A stretch of 64,000 nt of DNA, taken from assembly GCA_030407085.1 (NCBI GenBank), contig CM059582.1, forward strand, positions 197,702,001 to 197,766,000, written 5' to 3'. This document shows positions 46,053 through 56,634 of this stretch, piece after piece (the stretch's first letter is position 1; the number at the start of each line of letters is the position of its first letter). The translations under genes and the position numbers were made by a program. The notes under the pieces are model-generated. The model searched no databases. It was not told the DNA's origin and was given only the letters and a program-made list of their open reading frames with translations. Origin of the DNA: Trichopria drosophilae. Lineage: Eukaryota; Arthropoda; Insecta; Hymenoptera; Diapriidae.

Positions 46053-46799
46053 CAGGGTCATCGAAAAGTATCGGACCCCCCTAATATCTTCAGTTAGAAT
46101 GCACTTAGGAGAAAATGTCCAATAGCAAAGTTGTATGGTTTCAAGCGGGAAGTAAGATGATGACCTTGACTTTGACCTTGACCATGTCCTTCAAGGTCAT
46201 TTCAAGGTCAATCTTATTTTTTTAAATAGAACCCCCTATATTTTATTGCATATTCTTATAGCTTATCTCGAGAGCTTTTCAAAACACTATAATAAAATAT
46301 TTTTTTATTAAGTACTTTTTGAGTTATAAAGGTTTGAAGTTAACAATTTTTTGACACAAAATGTAGAATATCTTGTAAAATATTATTTAGTTTTCAGTAA
46401 TCATAACCTTAATACTTTTGTGCGCGGAATAATGAGACCAATTAATTGGTTTAAAGGCACACCACTCTTGCCTTAACTGGTCGGACTCGCACACCACTTA
46501 ACAAATTGTTAACTTCAAACCTTTATAACTCAAAAAGTACTTAATAAAAAAATATTTTATTGTAGTGTTTTGGAAAGCTCTCGAGATAAGCTATAAGAAT
46601 ATGCAATAAAATGTAGGGGATTCTATTTAAAAAAATAAGATTGACCTTGAAATGACCTTGAAGGACATGGTCAAGGTCAAAGTCGAGGTCATCATCTTAC
46701 TCCCCGCTTGAAACCATACAACTTTGCTATTGGACATTTTCTCCTAAGTGCATTCTAACTGAAGATATTAGGGGGATCCGATACTTTTCGATGACCCTG
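46053..46799. mobile_element. 747 bp hairpin MITE with nuclear-receptor-type sites
   Basis: TA at 46051-46052 and 46800-46801. Termini CAGGGTCATCGAAAAGTATC and its reverse complement. Arms of about 330 bp are highly similar. Each arm carries four TGACCTTGA/TCAAGGTCA words (46161, 46173, 46191, 46202; mirrored at 46642, 46653, 46671 and a one-mismatch site at 46683). Non-coding. Confidence 0.85.
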
Positions 46800-47011
46800 T
46801 ATAAGAAACAGTACATGGTTGTAACATATCTATCGAAGCCACTTGGACCTAAATATGATTGGACCCCCAAATATCAATATAATTTTATAATACAATTGAA
46901 AGCTGTTAGTAAACAAACGAGTATTAAGGAATAGCCAACTTTCTACTGGGTCGAAGTTTCTGAGCGAGCGAAGCACCACGCCAACACTAGTTTTATAATA
47001 CAATAGGGGCT

Positions 47012-48080
47012 ATAATTGAACCCCTGGCGATCAAAAGGAGATACGCGCGAAACGCCGGAGAATTTGTTGGCCCCTCTGCTCGTAATTTTTGACTTTTGAA
47101 TTTTAAAGTTTTCATTAGATATCATAATAGGAAAATTAATTACGCGAATTTTTTGTTAAAATAAAAAATTTCTGTCCCTCTTCGTTTTTAATATTATCGC
47201 GAAAAACGAAATTATTTGAAATATAAAATAACTTAATTATTTTGTCTTTAACTCGTCATATCTTTTACAATAATTGGAATTTTTTAATGAAATTTTTAGG
47301 GAATATGCAATATTCTATCTACAAACTAACGTATTTTTCTAAATTATGGTTAGTTATTACGGAAAATTTTTAAATATTGGTTTTTGTTTTGCTGCACAAA
47401 ATTGACATTGAACGCTTCAAACACTTCGGGAGTCGAGGGAATTTCAATAAATCGAAATTTCCTTCTCACCGAAAATTCGAGGAAGGTTCAAAGAAGTTTT
47501 TTGTCTTACTTGTGGTTTTTAAGTAACAATTGAAAGTTTAATGCTCTCGCGTCGCGTCGTCTCTTTCACGAATATTCGCGACGAGCGACGCGACAGCATT
47601 ACAACTTTCACGAATATTCGAGACGATGCGACATCAATTTATTGAAATTCCCTCGACTCACGAAGTGTTAGAAGCTTTCAATATCAATTTTCTGCAGTAA
47701 AACAAAAACCAATTTTTAAAAAATTTCCGTAATAACTAACCATAATTTGGAAAAATAGGTTAGTTTGTAGATAGAATAGTGCATATTCCCTAAAAATTTC
47801 ATTAAAAAAATCCAATTATTGTAAAAGATATGACGAGTTGAAGACAAAATAATTAAGTTATTTTATATTTCAAATAATTTCGTTTTTTGCGATTATATTA
47901 AAAACGAAAAGGGATAGAAATTTTTTATTTTAAAAAAAAATTCGCGTTATTAATTTTCCTATTAAGATATCTAATGAAAACTTTAAAATTCGAAAGTCAA
48001 AAAATTACGAGCCGAGGGGCCAACAAATTCTCCGGCGTTTCGCGCGTATCTCCTTTTGATCGCCAAGGGTTCAATTGTAA
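47012..48080. repeat. ~1.07 kb palindrome
   Basis: Left arm from AATTGAACCCCTGGCGATC pairs with the right arm ending GATCGCCAAGGGTTCAATT. Arms of about 500 bp include GGAGATACGCGCGAAACGCC and long A/T-rich blocks. The centre near 47545-47620 has GTCGCGTCG and ACGAATATTCG words. No TSD identified. Confidence 0.85.
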
Positions 48081-48085
48081 AATTT

Positions 48086-49848
48086 TAATTTCCAATTTTT
48101 ATTAAGAATTATATTATACAGTTGAATTTGAAAATATGTTTTTTTTTATATATTTGATAGCAAATATCGAGTCAATTGATAAAAGAATAAATAACGCGTT
48201 AACTACGATTTCCTGGACGTATATCGTTAAGGAGAATAATGAATGCGAGTTTATTATGTATTAATAGTTAAAAAATGCTCATCATATATAGATAAAAATG
48301 ATACATTAATGTCTATCAGCGTAGATTCAAAAATTTAATGACTTATCCCGACAATTACTCGTTGTATCTTAAGAATATAATGCGTGTAATTAGTTATAAA
48401 TGCGTTTACATTACGTGTGTTTGTGCGCGTGTATGTATGTCAGGGGGAGGGGGGAACGGGGATGCGTATGTAACAAATTTGTTGACTTAAAAAGATTTCT
48501 TTTTTTCGAAAAAATGGCATGTTTTAAAATCTACTCGTTGCTATGTAGAAATGTAGAATCTTGTTGAAGTCTTTTTTACGTCCACCCTAATTTCTTTAGA
48601 ATTTATAAATTTAATTAAAAAAATGTGGTATTTTAAAAAAAAAATATTTGCGATCTAAAATTTATAGGTTAAACAAATTATTTCTTTGGTTGTTTTTGAC
48701 GTGGAGTTGCCAGTCAAAACGGCGGTAAAGACAACATTTTTGTGCTTAACCTAATATTTGTGATTCGTGCTTCTCACGAATTGTGTCAGTTGTATTGTAA
48801 ATATAGTTCCCATTCTTGGGAAAATTTGTGCTGATTATTCCTCTCCAAAGTGCGGCCGCGCGAACTCGCAGCAGGCATGAACCTTGAAGTTGGCATTGAA
48901 AACTTTGTAAACTGGTTTTAATTGTTTTTTGAAAACAACAGCATCTTATACCAACGCGTTATTTAATCTGTTATCACTTAACCCGACATATGCCATCAAT
49001 TGGCTTTCGAAATCGAAAAAATTGCAGCGTGGCATTGTACATGAAGCTTTTCTGCGTATTTGAAAAAAAAAATTTATTCGAATCTCATAAAAACTCTGCC
49101 AGAGAAGCAGTTTTAAACATAGAAAGAGGGGCAATTTCTACTGTGTGCCACCCAGCGCGCCTGCAGCTCGCGCTTCCGCTGTTATCTGCGCATCGTCAGA
49201 AAAACAAGAATGTCTTTTGTTGTAGTAAGAGTTACTAACTTTTTTTTTTTAATTTTCTCGTGAGGGTTTCGCGCAACAAATAAGCCTAGTCTCATTTCTT
49301 TGCGAGATTGATAACATATTTTAAATTGTACATGTTTAAAACAATTGTTAATAAAAATTGGAAATTAAAATTTTACAACTATGGCGCATATTGTATTACA
49401 AAATACACATTTTTAGCTCTTATTAAAAATGAAAATTGATAAATTATTTCTACTCGTTTTCAAGTAATAATTAAACAAATAAATTGTTATCAAAAAAATC
49501 AACCCCCGATTACTTCCATAATTTATAAAATTTTCTAAAAACGTATGAGGGATTAAAAGTGTACACATACATCTACCAAAAAACATACGTAACTTCAAAA
49601 TCAGAGACATATATTTTTGAAGTCGCCGTTTTCATTTATTTTGACCCATAGAATAAACAGGATAAATGATTTTGGCTCCTGCGTGACCACGAATCTGAGG
49701 TTGGAAATTCCAAATAATGGATGACTTTTTAAAAATAATTATCAAAATCATTTATGGTGGGTTGATGATGCAGAACCGGAAATTGATAGATGTTATAGGT
49801 TGCACATAACTTGTACCTCCTAATCTACATTTATATTTTTGGTACCAG
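48086..49848. other. AT-rich spacer, nothing recognised
   Basis: Contains a GT-rich patch (48410-48445), G-run GGGGGAGGGGGGAACGGGG at 48443-48461 and short readings without motifs. Confidence 0.3.
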
Positions 49849-49910
49849 TCCACTTAATCGTATTCTATTTCATCGCATCCCACTTCATAGCCTCCGTTTT
49901 ATCGTCTGGA

Positions 49911-50216
49911 CACTTCATCGTCTACGACACTTCATCGTCTACGACACTTCATCGTCTTGGACACATCATCGTCTTGGACACTTCATCGTCTGGGACATTT
50001 CATCGTCTGGGACATTTCATCGTCTGGTACACTTCATCGTCTGAGACACTTCATCGTCTGGGACACTTCATCGTCTGGGACACTTCATCGTCTGGGACAC
50101 TTCATCGTCTGGGACACTTCATCGTCTGGGACTTTTCATCGTCTGGGACACTTCATCGTCTGGGACATTTCATCGTCTGGGACACTTCGTCGTCTGGGAC
50201 ATTTCATCGTCCGGGA
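49911..50216 (+). repeat. 17 bp minisatellite, ~18 copies
   Basis: Unit CACTTCATCGTCTGGGA with variants (TCTACGA, TCTTGGA, CATTTCATC). Because 17 is not a multiple of three and the unit has no stop in any frame, all three plus-strand frames stay open, giving spurious Ser/His/Gly-rich repeats. Confidence 0.95.
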
Positions 50217-50249
50217 AACTTGTTCGTCAGTGGCTCATCGTCATCGGGG

Positions 50250-50600
50250 ACACTTCATAGTTTCTTATGTTATTAGCTATTCTACGTGCACCAGGTCTTC
50301 AGGGTCGCTGGTGGGGTCCGTAGAATTTTATGTTATTAGCTATTCTGCGTGTACTGGGTGTATAGAGTTGCCGATTACGTGGTCTAGGTAGTGCCATCCG
50401 TAGCTTTTTATGTTATTAGCTCAAAAACGTGCATCAGGTGTTCAGAGTCGCCGATTACGGGATCTAGGTAGTGCCATCCGTAGCTTTTTATGTTATTCGC
50501 TCAAATACGAGCACCAGGGGTTCGGGGTCGCCGATTACGGGATCTAGGTAGTGCGCTCCGTAGCTTTTTATGTTATTAGCGCAAATACGTGCACCAGAGA
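50250..50600 (+). repeat. 80 bp tandem repeat, ~4 copies
   Basis: TGTTATTAGC-type words at 50268, 50331, 50411, 50491 and 50571 (spacing 63, 80, 80, 80). Units carry CGTGCACCAGG, GTCGCCGATTACGGGATC and TAGGTAGTGCCATCCGTAGC. Confidence 0.9.
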
Positions 50601-51033
50601 ATCGCAGGTATATATGGACTCGTACAGCTTGAATCCACCGTTGTCCCTATGTCATGGGGAAACTCTGCCCCCTAGACCCCCATCTTGTACTAATTGAACC
50701 TAACTAACCCCCTCAGGGTGTTGTAAGGTTTGCGACGCCACGTGCGACTCGGGGAGCTTGTAGTGCAATAAGCAGGGGAAAGTCGACCAAACCCAACCGG
50801 GTTGTACCTACTACCCCCTGCTCTATATCTCCCATCACGGTCGGCATTAGGCCACCCTCCTCTACTTATTGCCCTTCACTAGAAAAAAAATTGTGCATAC
50901 AATCAATTAACCATTTCATGGTATATCCGGAGGGATGCATTTTTCACGTGGGTTTACTCACATCTATTGGTTGGAGGTTAGTCAGACGATGAAACGGAAG
51001 GCTATGAAGTGGGGGACGATGAAGTGTCCATAA

Positions 51034-51519
51034 ATCATATTTTTATATTTATAAGTAAATTTATTTGAAATGCATGCAATAGTGATGCTATTAGTTAGAT
51101 TATAACAATTGACGCTGCTGAAACATTAAATTTATAACAATTATGTCGATGTATTCGTTGGTAATTCGTACAACCACTGAACTTGGCGTACTATAATTCC
51201 TCAGAATTACTAGAAGCCTAATATTTTCGATGCATATTTTGAATCTTTTGAATATAATTAAATACAATCCTCGTTTGTTATCGATTTCTAGTTGAATACT
51301 ACGGAGATATTAAGGATTATCTAATAAGTGCCCCTGTAAACCATCTGTTCTAAGTTAATTAAGCAAAATGAGAATGATCACGTAGATCCGCTGAAGCAAT
51401 GTCGTTGGTGGCGTTGAAGGAAAGGGGAAAGACGGACAAGGCGCCGGCGAAACAGCGGCGGCAGCGTTAATGCCGTTTAGTATTGGCAATCATCGACGAA
51501 ATCTGCGGCAAAGCGACTT
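51034..51519. other. Spacer, nothing recognised
   Basis: AT-rich to about 51380, then a short GC-richer stretch before the next MITE. No coding signal. Confidence 0.3.
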
Positions 51520-51728
51520 CCCAACGGGCACGAAAGTCCCGAATGTTTCTAAAACGTTTTTAGAACGTTCCAGAAACGTTCCTAAAACGTTAAATCTCTG
51601 CAACATGGATGAAACGTTTATAAAACGTTCCGTAAAAGTTGCAGACATTTTTTCATGGCGTTTTAGAAACGTTTCTGGAACATTCTAAAAACGTTTTAGC
51701 AACATTTGGGTCCTTCGTGCCCGTTGGG
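51520..51728. mobile_element. 209 bp hairpin MITE rich in AACGTT
   Basis: TIR CCCAACGGGCACGAA at both ends (right end GCCCGTTGGG at 51719-51728). Arms repeat AAAACGTTTTTAGAAYGTTCC and GAAACGTT. A short reading frame here is an artefact of the repeats. Confidence 0.75.
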
Positions 51729-52060
51729 GTGACTGGCGTCATCCAAGAAATAGAGGCCATGATTGCATGGTTTCGAAAATACCACATCAGAAAGTAATGA
51801 GCAATTTCATCATTAAATAATTTATTTTCATAAATCTTAAGTTAACTATAATTTCGGATTTAAAAAATGTTGGTTGTAAGTAATTGCTTCTTCTAAAGTT
51901 GTTGTATTTTGACTTTCATTACTTAGAACATCGATCTGAAAACGGGCATGGGTCAGCTACATTCCGCTATTCCAACTGGCGAGATTTTGCTGAGGGCGTT
52001 TAGTTATTCTAGAAATTCTGCATAATTTTTTTATCCTGCGAAAAAAAATAAACATTTCGA

Positions 52061-52207
52061 ACTGCAAAATTTTTTCTAATAACTTGGAATGATTAATTCG
52101 TGTATGCCGTTTTCACTGACTGTCAGACATAATATATGTATATACAGTCAGTGAAAACGGCATACACGAATTAAACATTCCAAGTTATTAGAAAAAATTT
52201 TGCAGTT
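52061..52207. repeat. Perfect-looking hairpin with 62 bp arms
   Basis: Left arm 52061-52122 (from ACTGCAAAATTTTTTC to CACTGACTG) pairs with 52145-52207. The loop is 22 bp of TA-rich sequence. Arms include GTGTATGCCGTTTTCACTG. Confidence 0.85.
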
Positions 52208-52213
52208 TAAAAA

Positions 52214-52625
52214 AATCACCACAAACACATGTGCACGCTGAAATCGTATGCAAAGTTCTTTTTCGTGTTTTTCATATCAACAAACAGAAGATTGCGAAAT
52301 GGCATACACGAAGCTATTGTTCGAAATGCTTATTTTTTTTCGCAGGATAAAAAAATTATTCAGAATTTCCTGCACGTGGAAATCGTATGCAAATTAGTTT
52401 TTGCTGGGTAGTTTCTGATAAAGTTTAAGAATAAAATTTGGCATACGCTAACAGATCGTTCAAAAACACAAGTTTTTGTTACAAACAGTTATTACGTTTG
52501 TAACATTGCTGCAGTCGAATGTGGATTAATTATTCGCTTAAAGTTCATGAAATACCCATACAACTTCCCCATTTTATTTGCATACGCGAAGAAATCAGTC
52601 ACATTTTTTGGTCACTAGCTATTGG
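52214..52625 (+). repeat. Dispersed repeat, copy 1 of ~410 bp
   Basis: About 95% identical in the same orientation to 62800-63212. Contains several GCATACG words (CGTATGC). Family unknown; the recurring GCATACG and the adjoining hairpin suggest a non-autonomous DNA transposon. Confidence 0.8.
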
Positions 52626-52781
52626 TCTATATATCTAAACAAGCTACACGGGATGGTGCAATATCTGTTACTGCAGCAGAACGTTTTTTTTTATAGATAT
52701 GCAAGTGGATGATTAAATAAACAATGTAAAACTTGTTTACAAGTAAAATAAAAATGATACTGGCACTGTAGAATTCTTAAA

Positions 52782-52873
52782 TTAACCCGACAGCAATTTT
52801 AAGACCTTTTCATCGCACTACCTGGGTCAAATATGTCCTGCCGTTTGAAAGTGCTTACTGTTGTGCAATTTAT
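52782..52873 (+). repeat. piggyBac-like MITE left part, fused to transposase fragment
   Basis: TTAACCCGACAG start, then CACTACCTGGGTCAAATA and TTGTGCAATTTATAAA shared with 7956-8060. Similarity stops at about 52874, where Mutator-domain coding begins. Confidence 0.7.
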
Positions 52874-52876
52874 AAA

Positions 52877-53919
52877 CCAGTGCGAAAAATGGGCTGGCAA
52901 AGAAAACGCTGAAGAATATGACGCTTGGTATGAGACTCATGCTAATGATTGTTCCGCTAATCATGAAGGCAGTGCTGGGATGATGGAGGTAAATAGTATA
53001 ATAGAAATGTTTGAGAGATCAGTGGAATATTACAACATCTACTATAAATATTATATCGGTGATGGTGACACAAAAACTTTGAAATTGCTTAAAAATCAAG
53101 AGCCATACAGTGATGTTTTGAAAGTGGAAAAAAAAGAATGCGTTTTACATGTCAAAATACGTTTTTACAAACGTGCTAAAGATGCAAAAAAACGACTGAC
53201 TCAATTGAAAAAGACAAAAAAAAGTTAGCAGAACAAAATGTAAAAGAAACTGCCACGAACAAAAACCGAAAAACTGCATCGCGATCTGCGAAAAAAATTG
53301 AGAAAACTGCATCACTTACAAACAACCTAATGCAAGAACTCTCTCTGTATTTTGGACTAGCTGTACTACGAAACAAATATTCTATTGAAAACATGAAGAA
53401 GGAAATATGGGCGACTTTTTATCACAAAATCTCCATCGACACTAATCCACAGCATTCGAACTGCCCAGAGGGGGCTGAATCATGGTGCAAATATCGCAAG
53501 GCAGAAGCTGCTAAAACTTTGAAAAACTACAAGCACCCTCCAGCTCTATACGAGATACACAAGGGATATTAAACCCTATTTACGAAGATTTGACTTCAAA
53601 TGATTTACTTTCCTGACGCATCGGAGCGAATACGCAGAACAATAACGAGAGCTTCAATGCATGTGTTTGGCAACTAGCTCCAAAGCATATGTTGGCGGGC
53701 AAAAAAATTGTCGAAATTGCTGCATATTGTGCGGCATGCACATTTAATGAAGATTATCAACATTTATTAAAAATGATGGAAACCATGGTCATCTCAATTG
53801 GCACAGAAGTAGAACATCTCGCACAAAAGCAAGACGAATCGCGTATTTCCATTTCCAATCGACGCAGCGAGGAAAGTTCTAAGGAGAACAGGGTGGGCAT
53901 TACCCAAGCAGCAAAATAA
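52877..53919 (+). pseudogene. Mutator-domain transposase, C-terminal half
   Basis: Resembles the insect Mutator-like transposase domain family. Plus-strand signatures: CEKWAGKENAEEYDAW, NDCSANHEGSAGMMEV (conserved Cys/His with GS-x-G-x-ME), FERSVEYYNIYYKYYIGDGDTKT with a conserved Asp, and a VEKKECVLHV block. A stop falls at 53226. Another frame continues with LMQELSLYFGLAVLRNKYSIE, IWATFYHKIS and SWCKYRKAEA to 53572, and a third with NNNESFNACVWQLAPKH and GKKIVEIAAYCAACTFNEDY, ending at 53919. At least two frame changes make it inactive. The N-terminal half is absent; the first 15 codons of the longest reading come from a fused MITE. The overlapping N-terminal half lies inverted at 56.6-57.9 kb. 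Confidence 0.7.
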
Positions 53920-56634
53920 GGAATTCTGACCCCAGCCATAGTTGAAATGCCCTATTTAGTAATAAATAGCCAAATTACAACCTAAATTATGTCTTCTAAG
54001 TCAAAATGTACTTCAGGTCTATTTCATAGGTTAAAGTAACCAAACATCGACTTGAAAAATGTCCTGATAGTAAGAGAGTATTTGAGGTATATTTTGCAAG
54101 TAAAATGAACCAAATTTCAACTTTAAAATCGTCCTGAAAGTTTTTAACAAATAGGTTATATTTTAGTACATATTTTACCAAATATGAACATGTGTTCTGT
54201 CTTAAAATTCCAATGGTTTTCAAAAGAAAAGTTAGGAAAGTGAATATGGCTTTGCTAGATTCCCTACTCTGAACTTGAAAGTATGAAGACTTTGTTGCGA
54301 CCCAACATGCACTTTCAAGGCGATGCAAACTGTCTACGGCAGTAAATTTACCAATACGGCAAGCACTCACTAGCAGTAGTGAATTCCAAACAATTTGTTG
54401 GTCGATGAATTACAGAAATAAAATTTGTGAAGGTGTGTATTATTTTTTGACAACTTAACCTGTCAAATGATAACCCAATTTCCTATTTTCGTACCTATTT
54501 ATTATGATATAAGTCCCAACAAGTACATTATTACTATTCTTACAGTTTTTTACGATGATCTGTCAATGTCGTGTAGAAGCACTATTGATGAAATTATTAC
54601 TGCGTCTTTTGAGATCCGACTTATGGAATTTGTCAGAGTGTAATCACAGTAAACCTGTGGTGATTTTATGTTTTGGTATATTAAATGAAATCAATATGAT
54701 CATCAAAAAACAATTTAGATCCTGTAAAATAGTTGATGTTCAGTGAAAGCACTAATGATGAAAAGATCATTGGGTGTGTTGAAACGTGTCGGATAGAAGT
54801 TGTCAGAGTGTACTGCGTCACCAAAGCACAACACACTGCAGCATCAATTGGCACTACACTCAGCAAACACATTTGACATTTAACAAATGTTATTTTTCCA
54901 ATAATTTTTGAATGCTTAAATGTGTTTGACAGATTAACCTTTGATGTTACACCTTTGACAGATTAACCTCTTTTAGTTTAAAATATATATATGATTTAAG
55001 GTTAACCTGTCAAAAACAACACTTACAAGAACACAAAGGCCTGTACGGAAATACAATTCGTATTTTCATAATCGCGTTATAAATAGCCGGATAAATAGCT
55101 TACGCGCGCGTAGCTATTTTGCGATTAAGTTTGAGCTGTCAAAGATAGTCAAAGTGTCGAGAGTCGTATCGACCAGTTTCGAACTCCCACCGAGGGGTGG
55201 CGCATAAGTACTGTATGGAACACGTGCATTGCATGTTCTGACATACTGAAACTTTCTCACAAGCTGTAAGAGCATAAGTAGGTCCGTATATAAGAAAGCA
55301 AGTTTCATCGTATCACGAATATTAGTATGTTATGCGTGCGTGCGTGCGAACACTGATCTGTGTATATCATATGGCGTCGAATAATTATAGGCATGTATAG
55401 GTAGGTGTGTATCTTAGATCATATAAGCGAGTGTGTGTGATTTCATGAAAATACTTATTTCTGAATACATAATAAATTCAAATTCGGTATGTAGGTACGA
55501 ACTCGTAAGTTACTTTGAAAATCCGCTCAGAAGTTTCTTTTTTAACCAAGGCATCCACTAAGTCGAAAAGTCTAAATTAGGTCAAAATTACCAAATTATT
55601 ACTAATATTCGACTTCTTATAGGTCCGTTCTCCCAAATTAGTCTATGCCTTATTAGTCTAAATGCCTTCCATTACCTAATATTTACCTCAAATTTACCGT
55701 CTTTTTATTCCCCACTTACCTGAAATAGAAGTCGATTCGACGTTAATCAGGTCAGGGCCGTTAAGCATTTGGACCTATTCGGAAGCCGAATTGACGTAAT
55801 TTAGACCAATTTTGCTGCTTTGGTAGAAATGCCAGAATGGAGAAAAATGACGTTTATGAGGAAGCTGAAGGCCTAATCTATGGTGCAGGAATCGCTGATT
55901 AAGGGTAAGAAGATATTTTTTAAAAAGCACTTAAGAAATATCGAAGAATTCAGAAAAAAACTTTAAACGCGTTTTTCTCAAAACAACGTTTTTCGACCTG
56001 GCGGACATCATTTAAAATAATCTATTGCATCGATCGAGCTGAAATTTTTAGGGCATATTCTGCACATGTATAGCTATAGCCACTACCAGAATTAGGATTT
56101 TTTATTAATATTTAATACGTTTTTTAAAACAATTTACGCTGAAAAAACATGTAAAAAATTTCAGAAGTCCGCCATTTTTTTTTTTTTGTTGAATATCGTT
56201 AATTGAGGTACGGGCTATAGCGACAAGCTTACTTTTCAATAATCAATTTTACTTTTTTGTTTCAGATGCTTGAAACTTCCGGAAACGTGTCTGCTGGCTG
56301 AAAATAACGGTCGGTTTAAACAGCTGTACCCACGTGACCTCGCATTAAAAAAAAAAAAATTTTTTTTACACGTATTAAGATACACACTTTTATATGTACA
56401 TTACTTTGAAACGATATAATAAATTTTTCTATGAAAAAAAAATTCATGAAAAAAGACGCCGAGATCCTAGACTAACTCCTTAATCATACATTTCAAGAGA
56501 AAGTAAGTTGCATATATGAATCGATTGTTCAGAAATGGTTAACTTTTTTATAATTTAATTTTGCGTATGCCAATAACTCAAACATTTTCAAAATGTATGC
56601 AATTCTTTCTCTTACATATATATAATCGCGATGC
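53920..56634. other. Non-coding stretch between the two Mutator halves
   Basis: AT-rich. At 54556-54640 and 54748-54830 two diverged copies of an ~80 bp unit share GAAGCACTA-TGATGAAA and GTTGTCAGAGTGTA. AACCTGTCAAA words recur at 54457, 54950 and 55000. A CGTGCGTGCGTGCG run lies at 55336-55348. The word GATCCTAGACTAAC at 56462 recurs at 58724. No gene seen. Confidence 0.35.

Larger units (their letters stand above)
49849..51033. mobile_element. Foldback-like element with tandem-repeat arm
   Basis: TIRs of about 55-60 bp: left CACTTCATAGCCTCCGTTTT-ATCGTCTG (about 49880-49910), right complement CACTTCATAGCCTTCCGTTT-CATCGTCTG (about 51022-50985), both followed outward by CACTT-ATCGT. Next to the left TIR is a 17 bp minisatellite made of the same CACTTCATCGTC word. 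The middle has an 80 bp tandem repeat and unassigned GC-mixed sequence to 50900. Overall layout resembles Foldback/Galileo-type elements. Confidence 0.6.

Noticed and set aside
49911..50216. CRISPR array
   Set aside because: Units are contiguous with no unique spacers, and the context is eukaryotic.
49811..50391. Repetitive secreted or structural protein
   Set aside because: All three frames are open purely because of the 17 bp minisatellite.
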